From NCBI GenBank assembly GCA_020249285.1, contig JADCFX010000041.1:62001-126000 (forward strand): a stretch of DNA of 64,000 nt, read 5' to 3'. This DNA is from Roseomonas sp. GTDB lineage: Bacteria; Pseudomonadota; Alphaproteobacteria; Acetobacterales; Acetobacteraceae. Below are positions 51,307 to 59,922 of the stretch, piece after piece. The position numbers were made by a program, and so were the translations under genes. Position 1 is the stretch's first letter. Every line of letters begins with the position of its first letter. The notes below the pieces were generated by a model, which had not been told where the DNA came from, made no database searches, and saw nothing but the letters and a program-made list of their open reading frames with translations.

Positions 51307-52275
51307 CTACCCAAGCCTCAGCCCAAGTTCCTGCACGGTCTTTCTCTCATCCTCATAATGCGCCCGTGCCGCCACGGCGTAATCGGCGCTGTTCAAATAA
51401 CGCACCGGCATATCGAAGCGCGCAATCACGGCCAGATGCGCGGGATCAAATAACGCTTCCTTGAAGGCATCATGCAGCACGCGCACCACAGCGGGGTCCA
51501 TGCCGCGTGGCCCACCGATGCCATAGGTGCTTTCACCCAGCACGTCATAGCCAACCTCTCGCAAGGTGGGCACATTCGGAAAGCGCGTTGCCCTTTCGCT
51601 CATCCATACGGCCAAGGGCCGCACACGCCCTTCCAACGCCATATCCGCCCAAGCGCTGGTTTCGGCTGAAAAATGAATATCGCCCGCCAATAGCGCTTGC
51701 AGATTGGGCGCAGCGCCGCGGAAGGGCACCGTCACCCAATCGATGCCAGCCAACCGCGCGAGCCGCGTCATTTGGATATCGGTGGTATTGGCGCCCGGCG
51801 TACCGTAATTGAACTTGCCTGGGTTGGCGCGCGCATCGGCCAGCAGTTCCTGCATGGTTCGCCAGGGTGCATCGCGGCGCACCACGACGCCGCCCATATA
51901 GCCCACCAGGCGAATGATCCAGGTGAAATCCTGCATCGGGTCCCATTGCGGCCTTTCCTGCATCAGCGGCATGCGGAAACTGCCATTGGACATTTGCGCG
52001 AGTGCATAGCCATCCGGCCGCGCCTCCCGCGCCAGGAATTGCGCCGCAAGAGACCCACCTGCGCCCGGCTTGTTTTCGACAATGATCGGCTGGCCAAGCC
52101 GCTTCGCCGCCTGTTCGCACAAGGCGCGCATCTGAATATCCGTCGCGCCGCCCGGCGTCCATGGCACCATCACGCGGATCGGCTTGTCCGGAAACCGCCC
52201 CTGCGCCAGCGCGGGTGTCACCAGCGCCCCAGCCAAGCCTGCCATCACGGCGCGGCGCCCCAACAGCATGTCCAT
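51307..52275 (-). CDS. TctC/Bug family substrate-binding protein, copy D
   Basis: A 322-residue binding protein. Signal MDMLLGRRAVMAGLAGAL with twin arginine, mature core IRVMVPWTPGGATDIQMR, IIVENKPGAGGSLA, FNYGTPGANTTD, WVTVPFRGAAPNLQALLAG. The ATG at 52275 follows a strong GGAGGAG; a longer frame to 52677 is not supported. It is isolated from any TctAB permease and not part of the TRAP operon it faces. Diverged from the other copies. Confidence 0.93.
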   Translation of the reverse strand: MDMLLGRRAVMAGLAGALVTPALAQGRFPDKPIRVMVPWTPGGATDIQMRALCEQAAKRLGQPIIVENKPGAGGSLAAQFLAREARPDGYALAQMSNGSFRMPLMQERPQWDPMQDFTWIIRLVGYMGGVVVRRDAPWRTMQELLADARANPGKFNYGTPGANTTDIQMTRLARLAGIDWVTVPFRGAAPNLQALLAGDIHFSAETSAWADMALEGRVRPLAVWMSERATRFPNVPTLREVGYDVLGESTYGIGGPRGMDPAVVRVLHDAFKEALFDPAHLAVIARFDMPVRYLNSADYAVAARAHYEDERKTVQELGLRLG

Positions 52276-52377
52276 GATCTCCTCCCGTTTCTTTTCAGGA
52301 AGGTTAAACGAACCTATCTGCCAAAGGCGAGTATTTTTTGGCGCCTCAAACGCGATCCCACTACCGCCCCATGCACG

Positions 52378-52415
52378 CAAAAAAAACACCGTGATCAGCG
52401 GCAGCCGATCACGGT
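52378..52415 (-). terminator. Intrinsic terminator of the Tim44-domain gene
   Basis: On the minus strand, ACCGTGATC and GATCACGGT (52388-52396 and 52407-52415 on the plus strand) form a 9-bp stem with a 10-nt GC-rich loop, followed by a long T-run (A-run on the plus strand before 52388). Classic rho-independent form, about 50 bp past the stop of the minus-strand gene at 52466. Confidence 0.8.
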
Positions 52416-52465
52416 ATGGCGCAACACCAAACCGGCATGGCCTGCACCATACCGGCAATGCAACC

Positions 52466-53422
52466 TCAGGTGGTCTGCTGAATGGCCGAGAGCAGCCAGC
52501 GCTCCTCAGGGCCGCTGCGGACAAAGGTCCAAAGCTCGGTCGAGGTTTGGCGTTCTGTCGTGCTGCCTTCCACCAACTTGCCGGTTGCTTCCTCGAAAGT
52601 GGCGTCCAGCAGGCTGAAGCGCATGGCAACCGTCGCGTAATCCAGCCCATCCTCATGCCAAGCTTCGGAAAGGTCACCGCCTTCCAGCTTCACATCGCGG
52701 GTTTCATTACGCCAGCCGCGCGCATCCAAATCGCGGTAGTCATTCGCGAAATAGCCAACCATTTCAGGGGTTGCGAATTCCCGCAGGCCCTTAAGGTCAC
52801 GGCGCGACCAGGCGGCATTCACCTCGATCAGGCTTTGCTCAAACGCCTGATAATCCTGCGGCGTCACTTGGACATCGCGCGCGGGCGCGGCATAGGAGCC
52901 GCCCGCGACCGGGGCAGCGGTACCGCCCATGGGCGCCGGTTCCATCTGGCGCGCATAACCGGAAGTACCGGCCATGGCAGGCGCGGCCTGGCGGCGGCGG
53001 AACAGGCGGAAGGCCAGATAGATCAGGCCGCCAATCAGCGCCACTTGCAGCAGCATGCCAAGCATGGCGCCGAGGCCGCCGATACCCCCCAGAAGCCCAC
53101 CGCCAAAGAGCATGCCGACCAGGCCGCCCATCAGCAAACCACCAGCCAGCGCGCCCATGAAGGAACGCTGCGGCTGCGCCTGAGGCGGCATGCCGGGACG
53201 CGCCGCGCCGCCGGCCTGTTGCGGGCCAGAAGGCTGCGTTGCCGTCCGTTCCATGGGCCGCGCGGTATTGGGCGCGGTCTGGGTCGGCGGCGGCGCGGAA
53301 TAGGTCCGGCTGCCGCGGCTGCCGGAAGATGAATTGCCACCCGGCTTGGCATCGGCCAGGACTGGCACCAAAACCATGGCAAGGGCCGCGAAAGCGGTCA
53401 GAAGATAGCTTGGGCGACGCAT
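52466..53422 (-). CDS. Tim44-like domain membrane protein
   Basis: A 318-residue protein. N-terminal signal peptide (LLTAFAALAMVLVPVLADA), then a Ser/Pro/Gln-rich linker, a glycine-rich hydrophobic region (MGALAGGLLMGGLVGMLFGG and GLIYLAFRLFRRR), a second linker, and a C-terminal Tim44-like/ketosteroid-isomerase-fold domain (~195-318, YQAFEQSLIEVNAAWSRRD and STELWTFVRSGPEERWLLSAIQ). Bacterial Tim44-domain proteins of this layout are uncharacterised; mitochondrial Tim44 tethers the import motor, but that role cannot be transferred. Transcribed alone with its own terminator. Confidence 0.85.
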   Translation of the reverse strand: MRRPSYLLTAFAALAMVLVPVLADAKPGGNSSSGSRGSRTYSAPPPTQTAPNTARPMERTATQPSGPQQAGGAARPGMPPQAQPQRSFMGALAGGLLMGGLVGMLFGGGLLGGIGGLGAMLGMLLQVALIGGLIYLAFRLFRRRQAAPAMAGTSGYARQMEPAPMGGTAAPVAGGSYAAPARDVQVTPQDYQAFEQSLIEVNAAWSRRDLKGLREFATPEMVGYFANDYRDLDARGWRNETRDVKLEGGDLSEAWHEDGLDYATVAMRFSLLDATFEEATGKLVEGSTTERQTSTELWTFVRSGPEERWLLSAIQQTT

Positions 53423-53607
53423 CGGAATCTGGACCTCTCCAACATGAACAGCTTTTAATATAGGTATTTCTACGCCAAAGCGAAGGGGTAAATTGCGCCG
53501 AGTGATTGAAGCTTTGGCGCAGCCGGGCCAAAAATGGGATAACGAAAGGCGCCTTCCCCCATTTCTATACGCCTTGCTAGTAGGTTTCTGCTAGACTCAC
53601 CCATCGA

Positions 53608-54837
53608 ATGTCCAACTCACGAACCTCCCCCCCCCATCCGCAGGTCAGCCAGACCTCGTTGCAGGACGCCCTACGACGGGCGCTGCGCGATGAAGGTGGC
53701 CGAGCGGCGGTGCGGGTCGCCCCCGGGCCACAACCGGAAGCGCAGCGCTTGGTTTTCGCCCTGTTGCGGGAAGCATCGGACGTCAAGGGCGGGTCGCTGC
53801 TTGAAATCACGCCAAATGACTGGCTGCTGACTGAGCTACCCATTTTTGAAGCCGGTAAGCTCCAGACGCTGTTGGCGAAAATTCTGGGTGAAGCGTCGGT
53901 CGCTTTACTGCCGCTGCCGGCATCCAAGAACCTGCTCGCCGGGCTATTGCACGGCTCCCGCGTGCCCCAGTTTCTTGAAGTGCCAACGGCGGAGCTGGTC
54001 TCGCCCATTGGTCTTGATGCCCGGCTGGATAGAGTCAATTTGGCGCAAATCTATCGCCGGCAAAATATTGTTGGCATCGCAGATGGGCTGCTGCCGCGGC
54101 TGGTTTTCCAGCGCCTTGCCCCAGAGAGATCAGGGTTGCGGCAAATCCTTGGGGGGCTTGCCAAAGATCGCGCGCTGCTGCGCCATGCGGAAGCGCAGAT
54201 CCAGAAACGGGTGCTTGAAGCGCTTGGGGATGAGGGCACACGTCAATCAATCATGGGGGGCGGGCCGATTGCGCCCCTATTTCTGGATTTGCCCCCTGAA
54301 TTGCTTCCCGCAACGTCGCCGGATGCGAATGACACGTCACTCCCCGCCGCTGCACCGGCTCTTTACGCCACGCTCGCTTTGCATGATGCGATCTCCATCA
54401 GCAATCTCGCCAGCAGACGAGAAGCGCTGCACCAGGAAGCCTGGGGTATTGCCATAGCAGGGCTTTCAGCATCAGCGCTTGGCCTGATGGATATGGATGC
54501 CCTGCCCGCGGATTGGCTGATCCTGGATTGGTCACCGGCACTGGAAGACACGCAGGCGCTTAAGGCTTTACGACGCGTTGATCGCGCGCGCCTTATCCTC
54601 GATGGTTGCAATGGTGAAGCGGCCCTCACCTGGGGTCTCAGCCAAGGCATTCAGCTTTATTGCGGGCCGTGGATAGAAGACGTCATCGCCGCGAGCCGCA
54701 TGGAGCATTGCAGCGAAGCGGAACTCTGCCTGCGTTCGGAATGTCGCGCCCGCGGGCTGGCGACCTCGCCCCCCGACAGGCTCGGCTGCCATAGGCCCCT
54801 TTTGCTGGAAGCCGTATTGCCGGAGCGCGGTTCATGA
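53608..54837 (+). CDS. Uncharacterised protein with degenerate EAL-like C-terminus (A)
   Basis: A 409-residue protein with no clear named family. Residues ~45-105 form an alpha/beta region ending in a VALLPLP strand. A YRRQNIVG motif (RRQ at 150-152) begins a conserved middle region. Residues ~250-360 resemble an EAL fold: ADWLILDWS matches the LKIDxS strand and GIQLYCGPWIED matches the GxxxxQGxxF end. However, the catalytic acidic residues (EAL, DDFG) are absent. The C-terminal tail is Cys/His-rich (C368, C374, C379, C394, H395). No signal or membrane segment. No strong ribosome-binding site before ATG 53608. It overlaps the next gene by 4 bp (ATGA), which encodes a diverged paralogue. Confidence 0.65.
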   Translation: MSNSRTSPPHPQVSQTSLQDALRRALRDEGGRAAVRVAPGPQPEAQRLVFALLREASDVKGGSLLEITPNDWLLTELPIFEAGKLQTLLAKILGEASVALLPLPASKNLLAGLLHGSRVPQFLEVPTAELVSPIGLDARLDRVNLAQIYRRQNIVGIADGLLPRLVFQRLAPERSGLRQILGGLAKDRALLRHAEAQIQKRVLEALGDEGTRQSIMGGGPIAPLFLDLPPELLPATSPDANDTSLPAAAPALYATLALHDAISISNLASRREALHQEAWGIAIAGLSASALGLMDMDALPADWLILDWSPALEDTQALKALRRVDRARLILDGCNGEAALTWGLSQGIQLYCGPWIEDVIAASRMEHCSEAELCLRSECRARGLATSPPDRLGCHRPLLLEAVLPERGS

Positions 54838-56012
54838 GTTCTGCCAAGCTCAATACTGCCGCCCTGCCGGCTGAGGCACTTGGGGCTGTGGCGCTTTCCG
54901 GTGCCATTCGTGATGCGGTCGCCCTTGGCGAGGAGCGCCTGGTTCTCATGCTGCGATTTTCGGCCCTGCCGCGCGCCCGGCGCTTTGGCACACGGGCAGA
55001 ATTGTTGCGTGAAGCCTGGGAGCCTTTGAATAGCACTGCCCGGGTCAGGGGTTTCAAATTACGGGGCGGTGATCTGGTTGCCATCGGTCTGCCCAAGGCG
55101 AGCGATGCGCTGGAGCATCAGCGCAAAATCCTGTTTTCCATGCTGGAGCCTGAGGAAGCGGAAAAAGCGGTCTATATGCTCCGTCTGCCGCAACAGGCAG
55201 CGGCTGTGATGGCTGCCGTCGAAGACAGCCTTGGTATGGTGGAGGCCATGCGCGCCATGACGCTGGATGAGCCGGAGAATCGCGTGGTTGACACTGCGGC
55301 CCTGGCATCGGCTGAGCGCGGCCTGACCACCGCTGATCTGAGCATTTTTTTCCGCCGGCAAAAGGTTTGCTGGCTTGAGCCTGGCGGGCAGAACACCAAG
55401 CTATTCTGGGAAGACCGCCGCGTCGAGCTCTCGGAAGTCTGTGAAAGACTTTTGCCTGGCTACGATATCTCACTGACGCCTGCCTTTGCGCAGAGGCTGA
55501 TGCAATCCATTGACCGCCGGCAATTGAGCGATATCGCCCGGCCTGAGGCATTGCGCGACATGCGCACCCTTGCGCTGCCGCTTCGCGTGGAAAGTCTTTT
55601 TTCGGCAGAATTCCTGCGCCTTGATTCCATCATGCCGCAAAGCCAGCGACATAAGCTGATCATTGGGCTTGATTCGGAAGATGTGCTGGCCGATCCTGAC
55701 CTTTTTCTGCTGGCGCGCCATTTCGCAAAGGCGCGGGGTTATCGGCTGATGCTTGAAGCGGCTTCACCCTTTGCTGCAACAGTGGTGTCCAGCCTCCGTG
55801 GCGGCTTTGACTTTCTGCGCCTCAAATGGTCCGAGGATTTCCCCGGCGCAGATAGCGCTGCGACGGCAGAGCTCAGCAAAAAGCTCGCCCACGCAGCCGA
55901 ACACGTGGTGCTGGCGGGTGCGGATCGCCCCGCGGCCATTGCCTGGGGCTGGGAAGCAGGCATTCGCATGTTCCAGGGCCGCCTGATTGAAAGCCAACGC
56001 CCCGCAAGCTGA
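54834..56012 (+). CDS. Uncharacterised protein with degenerate EAL-like C-terminus (B)
   Basis: A 392-residue partner of protein A. Residues ~34-120 form an alpha/beta region (RLVLMLRFSALP, KLRGGDLVAIGLPK, AVYMLRLPQ) parallel to protein A. The FFRRQKV motif (RRQ 174-176) and PLRVESLFSAEFL follow. The C-terminal part is clearly EAL-like: KLIIGLDSEDVLADPDL (helix/strand normally carrying the catalytic Glu), LEAASPF where DDFGTG is expected, FDFLRLKWS where KIDxS occurs (lysine kept), VVLAGADRP where AEGVET occurs, and GIRMFQGRLI. The acidic catalytic residues are lost, so a cyclic-di-GMP-binding or scaffold role is more likely than hydrolysis (inference). ABC-2 transporter genes follow 35 bp downstream. 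Confidence 0.65.
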   Translation: MSSAKLNTAALPAEALGAVALSGAIRDAVALGEERLVLMLRFSALPRARRFGTRAELLREAWEPLNSTARVRGFKLRGGDLVAIGLPKASDALEHQRKILFSMLEPEEAEKAVYMLRLPQQAAAVMAAVEDSLGMVEAMRAMTLDEPENRVVDTAALASAERGLTTADLSIFFRRQKVCWLEPGGQNTKLFWEDRRVELSEVCERLLPGYDISLTPAFAQRLMQSIDRRQLSDIARPEALRDMRTLALPLRVESLFSAEFLRLDSIMPQSQRHKLIIGLDSEDVLADPDLFLLARHFAKARGYRLMLEAASPFAATVVSSLRGGFDFLRLKWSEDFPGADSAATAELSKKLAHAAEHVVLAGADRPAAIAWGWEAGIRMFQGRLIESQRPAS

Positions 56013-56047
56013 CGCCATGGCTTGGCGAAACGCTGGTTTGGGCCGAT

Positions 56048-56803
56048 ATGGCCCTCATGCCGCTTCCCGCCATTGAGGCCCAGGGCCTGACCAAAACCTA
56101 CAAGGCTGGCGACCCGCCCGCCGTGGCTGGCTTGGATTTCATCCAGCCCGCCGGCAGCACCTGGGCGCTGCTGGGCGGCAATGGCGCGGGCAAATCCACC
56201 ACCATCGCCATGCTGCTGGGCCTTTTGGTACCCAGTTCGGGTCGAGTGGTGGTCCTTGGCCATGACATGGCGCGGGATCGCTTCGCGGCGCTGGCGCGGA
56301 TGAATTTTTCTTCCCCCTATGTCGCGCTGCCGCATCGGCTGACGGTCCGGGAAAACCTGATGGTCTATGCGCATTTGTATACCGTGCCCAAGGCGCATGA
56401 GCGCATCGCCGCATTGGCGGAAAGGCTGCAATTGACCAGCTTTCTGGACCGCCCAGCGGGGCAGCTTTCGGCGGGGCAGAAAACCCGCGTGGCAATTGCG
56501 AAATCGCTCATCAATCAACCGGAATTGCTGCTGCTGGATGAACCCACCGCCAGCCTAGACCCCGATACGGGCGATTGGGTGCGGAGCCTTTTGGAAGCCT
56601 ACCGCGCTGAAACAGGTGCGGCCATTCTGCTCGCCAGCCACAATATGGCGGAAGTCGAACGCCTTGCGCATCACGTCCTGATGCTTAAGGGCGGACGCAT
56701 TGTGGACCAAGGCAGCCCCGCCGACCTGATCGCACGCTATGGCCGCGATGATCTGGAACAGGTGTTTCTGGATATCGCCCGCGGCCAGGGGCGCGCGGCA
56801 TGA
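56048..56803 (+). CDS. ABC-2 type transporter ATP-binding protein
   Basis: A 251-residue ATPase for an exporter. Walker A GGNGAGKSTTIAMLLG, signature QLSAGQKTRVAIAKSL (LSAGQ in place of LSGGQ, common in ABC-2 drug/nodulation exporters), Walker B LLLLDEPTASLD, H-loop LASHNMAEVERL. Coupled by an ATGA overlap to its permease. Begins 35 bp after the uncharacterised EAL-like pair, so it could share their transcript. Substrate unknown. Confidence 0.92.
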   Translation: MALMPLPAIEAQGLTKTYKAGDPPAVAGLDFIQPAGSTWALLGGNGAGKSTTIAMLLGLLVPSSGRVVVLGHDMARDRFAALARMNFSSPYVALPHRLTVRENLMVYAHLYTVPKAHERIAALAERLQLTSFLDRPAGQLSAGQKTRVAIAKSLINQPELLLLDEPTASLDPDTGDWVRSLLEAYRAETGAAILLASHNMAEVERLAHHVLMLKGGRIVDQGSPADLIARYGRDDLEQVFLDIARGQGRAA

Positions 56804-57600
56804 GCGGCGCGGTGCGGCGTGTTTGGGGGCTAATGTATCGGCATTTGGCGCTGTATCGGCGTTCCTGGCCGCGCGTTTTGGAATTGATGTATTGGCCCGT
56901 ACTGCAAATGCTGGTCTGGGGTTTTGTGACGGCTTGGCTCGCTGGCGTGCAGAACAATACGGCCAGTGTCACCGCCGGCGTGCTGCTGGGCGGCGTGCTG
57001 CTGTGGGAGGTGACGCTGCGCAGCCAAATGGGCTTCGCCATTTCCTTCCTGGAGGAAATCTGGTCACGCAATCTGGGCCATATCTTTGTGGCCCCGCTGA
57101 GGCCCACTGAATTGGTGGCAGGCTTGGTCGCCATGAGCATGCTCCGCACCGCCATTGGCGTAGGCCCAGCCATTCTGCTGGCCTTCCTGCTTTACGGCTT
57201 TGGCATTTGGACCCTGGGGCCGGTGCTGGTGCTCTATTTCGCGGCCCTGATGGCAATGGGCTGGGCGGTCGCGCTTGGCGTCACGGCGCTGATCCTCCGC
57301 CATGGCGCGGGGGCCGAGGCTTTGGCCTGGGGCGTGCTGTTCGGCTTGGCGCCCTTCTCAGCGGTGTTTTATCCGGTTTCGGTGCTGCCTGGCTGGTTGC
57401 AGCCCGTCTCACTCGCCATTCCGGCGACGCATGTTTTTGAGGGAATGCGTGCCGCGCTATTGGATGGGCGGCTGGCCTGGGATCATCTGGCCTATGCTTT
57501 TGCGCTTGATCTGATCTGGCTTGGACTGGCGGCCTGGCTTTTCATGGCGCAATTCCAGGCGGCGCGCGTCCGAGGCGCTTTGATGAATATTGGCGAATAA
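56800..57600 (+). CDS. ABC-2 type transporter permease
   Basis: A 266-residue inner-membrane protein with six helices and ABC-2 features: YRRSWPRVLELMYWPVLQMLVWG at the start (in pieces), FLEEIWSRNLGHIFVAPLRPTE, and the SVLPGWLQPVSLAIPATHVFEGMR loop shared with NodJ/DrrB-like permeases. With the ATPase it makes an exporter of a lipid, polysaccharide or drug-like molecule. Start ATG overlaps the ATPase stop (ATGA). Confidence 0.9.
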   Translation: MSGAVRRVWGLMYRHLALYRRSWPRVLELMYWPVLQMLVWGFVTAWLAGVQNNTASVTAGVLLGGVLLWEVTLRSQMGFAISFLEEIWSRNLGHIFVAPLRPTELVAGLVAMSMLRTAIGVGPAILLAFLLYGFGIWTLGPVLVLYFAALMAMGWAVALGVTALILRHGAGAEALAWGVLFGLAPFSAVFYPVSVLPGWLQPVSLAIPATHVFEGMRAALLDGRLAWDHLAYAFALDLIWLGLAAWLFMAQFQAARVRGALMNIGE

Positions 57601-57712
57601 ACCAAGGCGCCTCTTTCATCTTGCGCGCTTTTCCGGCAAGTTTCCCCTTTCCGGTCCTTGGTGGGGCGATGGTCGCCTTTGCCCGGACCGGTAGCTTGCG
57701 GAGACTGGAAAC

Positions 57713-58915
57713 GTGATTCCCGCCCTGATGCCGACCTATAACCGTGCCGACCTTGCTTTTGAGCGGGGCGAAGGCGCGCGACTTTGGACGGAAGACGGCC
57801 GACGTTTCCTGGATTTCGGCGCGGGCGTCGCGACTTCCTCACTCGGCCACGGGCACCAGCATCTGACGCGGATGATTGCGGAACAGGCGGGCAAGATCAT
57901 TCATGCCTCAAACCTGTATCGCATCCCGCAGGCGGAAAGGCTGGCGCAGCGGCATGTGGAAAATTCCTTCGCTGACAGCGTGTTTTTCTGCAATTCCGGC
58001 GCCGAAGCGAATGAGGGCATGATCAAGGCTGTCCGCAAATACCATGCGGAAAATGGCCATCCGGAACGCTACCGGCTGATCTGTTTTGAAGGCGCCTTCC
58101 ATGGCCGCACCATGGCCGCGCTGGCCGCCACGGGGAATGAGAAATACCTGGCCGGCTTCGGCCCGCCGGTTGAAGGCTTCGACCATGTGCCCTTCGACAA
58201 TATGAATGCGGTGCGTGATGCGATCGGTCCCAATACGGCCGGCGTGATGATTGAACCCGTGCAGGGTGAAGGCGGCGTGCGCCCCGCGCCGCTTCGTTTC
58301 CTGCGCGAATTGCGCGCCATGTGCGATGAATACGGGCTGTTGCTGGCTTTGGATGAAGTGCAGACCGGCATGGGCCGTTCCGGCAAGATGTGGGCCCATC
58401 AATGGGCGGGGATCGAACCTGATGTCATGTCATCCGCCAAGGGCATTGGCGGCGGCTTCCCGCTGGGCGGCATTTTCGCCAAGGAACATGTGGCGAAGCA
58501 TTTGAAGGCCGGCACGCATGGTTCAACCTATGGCGGCGGTCCGCTTGCTTGCGCCGCGGGCAATGCGGTGATGGATGTTGTCTCCGCCCCCGGCTTCCTT
58601 GACCGTGTGGATCAGGTGGCGCGACATTTGTGGCGCGGCCTGCTGGCGCTGGCCGCCAAGCATCCGACAGTGATTGAGGATGTGCGCGGCGCCGGCCTGC
58701 TGCTTGGCCTGAAGCTGCGGCCCGAGGTGAATAACGGCGAAATGCAGAATGCCGCCGTGGCCGAGGGTCTGCTGACGGTGGCGGCGGGGATGAATGTGCT
58801 GCGCCTGGCGCCGCCGCTGATCATCACTGAGGCGGATGCGGATGAGGCGGTGGCCTTGCTCGATCGCGCTTGCCTGCGCCTGACCCCAGCGGGTGCCCAA
58901 GCCGCGGCGCAATGA
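57713..58915 (+). CDS. argD: Acetylornithine/succinyldiaminopimelate-type aminotransferase ArgD
   Basis: A 400-residue PLP-dependent class III aminotransferase converting N-acetylglutamate semialdehyde to N-acetylornithine in arginine synthesis. [38 protein letters not shown] (in pieces), [25 protein letters not shown], and the PLP lysine K243 in [16 protein letters not shown] start at 57713 fits the family N-terminus ([15 protein letters not shown]); an ATG five codons later is an alternative. Overlaps argF by 4 bp, so the two arginine enzymes are co-translated. Confidence 0.95.
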   Translation: MIPALMPTYNRADLAFERGEGARLWTEDGRRFLDFGAGVATSSLGHGHQHLTRMIAEQAGKIIHASNLYRIPQAERLAQRHVENSFADSVFFCNSGAEANEGMIKAVRKYHAENGHPERYRLICFEGAFHGRTMAALAATGNEKYLAGFGPPVEGFDHVPFDNMNAVRDAIGPNTAGVMIEPVQGEGGVRPAPLRFLRELRAMCDEYGLLLALDEVQTGMGRSGKMWAHQWAGIEPDVMSSAKGIGGGFPLGGIFAKEHVAKHLKAGTHGSTYGGGPLACAAGNAVMDVVSAPGFLDRVDQVARHLWRGLLALAAKHPTVIEDVRGAGLLLGLKLRPEVNNGEMQNAAVAEGLLTVAAGMNVLRLAPPLIITEADADEAVALLDRACLRLTPAGAQAAAQ

Positions 58916-59862
58916 GTGCAATGTTGAAATCGGTTAGGGGCGGCGATGCGCCGCCCCGCCACTTTTTGGAATTGATGGATCTTGAACCGGCGGTGCTGCG
59001 CCGGATGCTTGATGTAGCCGGGCGCGCCAAGCGGGGCGAGCTTGCGGGCAAGCCCTTGGCCGGCAAATCCATTGCGCTGATTTTCGAAAAACCCTCGACC
59101 CGCACACGCGTTTCCTTTGAAGTGGGGATCCGCCAATTGGGTGGCGATGTTGTGGTGCTGTCCACCAAGGACATGCAGCTTGGCCGAGGCGAAACCCCGG
59201 CGGATACCGCGAAGGTGCTTTCCCGCTATGTGGATGCCATCATGCTGCGCACCGATAATGTGCAGAAAATCCGTGAATTGGCGGAACATGCGACGGTGCC
59301 GGTGATCAATGGCCTCACGGATGTTTCGCATCCCTGCCAGTTGATGGCCGATGTGATGACCTTTGAGGAACATCGCGGCCCGATTGCCGGGCAGGTGGTG
59401 GCCTGGACAGGTGATGGCAATAATGTCGCGCAATCCTTCATCCAAGCGGCGGCGCGGTTTGGTTTTACGCTACGGCTTGCAACCCCGCCGGAATTGGCGC
59501 CGCCCGCGGAATTGATCGCCTGGGCGCGTGCCCAAGGGGCGAAGGTGGAATTGACCCATGACCCCATCGCCGCCGTGCGTGATGCGCGCTGTGTGGTGAC
59601 CGATAGCTGGGTTTCCATGTCTGATGAACGCGAAGGGCGGGCAGAGAGCCGGCATAATCTTCTGGCGCCCTATCAGCTTAATTCTGCGCTGCTGAAGCAC
59701 GCCGCGCCGGATGCGATTGTGATGCATTGCCTGCCAGCACATCGCGGCGAGGAAATCACCGATGAGGTGATGGATGGGCCGCAAAGCGTGGTGTTTGATG
59801 AGGCAGAGAACCGGCTTCATGCGCAGAAGGGTGTGCTGCTTTGGGCCTTGGGGTTGGCGTAA
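58912..59862 (+). CDS. argF: Ornithine carbamoyltransferase
   Basis: A 316-residue cytoplasmic enzyme forming citrulline from ornithine and carbamoyl phosphate. Carbamoyl-phosphate site [13 protein letters not shown], then [13 protein letters not shown], the [11 protein letters not shown] loop, [23 protein letters not shown], and the C-terminal [11 protein letters not shown]. Start at ATG 58912 overlapping the argD stop (ATGA); an ATG three codons later is possible. Second gene of an argD-argF pair. Ends at a strong hairpin facing a convergent gene. Confidence 0.96.
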   Translation: MSAMLKSVRGGDAPPRHFLELMDLEPAVLRRMLDVAGRAKRGELAGKPLAGKSIALIFEKPSTRTRVSFEVGIRQLGGDVVVLSTKDMQLGRGETPADTAKVLSRYVDAIMLRTDNVQKIRELAEHATVPVINGLTDVSHPCQLMADVMTFEEHRGPIAGQVVAWTGDGNNVAQSFIQAAARFGFTLRLATPPELAPPAELIAWARAQGAKVELTHDPIAAVRDARCVVTDSWVSMSDEREGRAESRHNLLAPYQLNSALLKHAAPDAIVMHCLPAHRGEEITDEVMDGPQSVVFDEAENRLHAQKGVLLWALGLA

Positions 59863-59870
59863 CGCTTACG

Positions 59871-59896
59871 GCGTGACCCGTGACAGCGGGTCACGC
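59871..59896. terminator. Hairpin after argF (GCGTGACC type)
   Basis: GCGTGACCC (59871-59879) pairs with GGGTCACGC (59888-59896) around an 8-nt loop between converging genes. The stem core GCGTGACC/GGTCACGC is the same as at 28132-28159, suggesting a repeated bidirectional terminator-like element in this genome. Confidence 0.6.
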
Positions 59897-59922
59897 GTAG
59901 TTAGGCTGATTAGGCCCCCACC

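Noticed and set aside
53577..53598. Repeated GCTAG just before protein A as a possible promoter or operator
   Set aside because: The elements are too close for -35/-10 spacing, and a five-base repeat is weak evidence.
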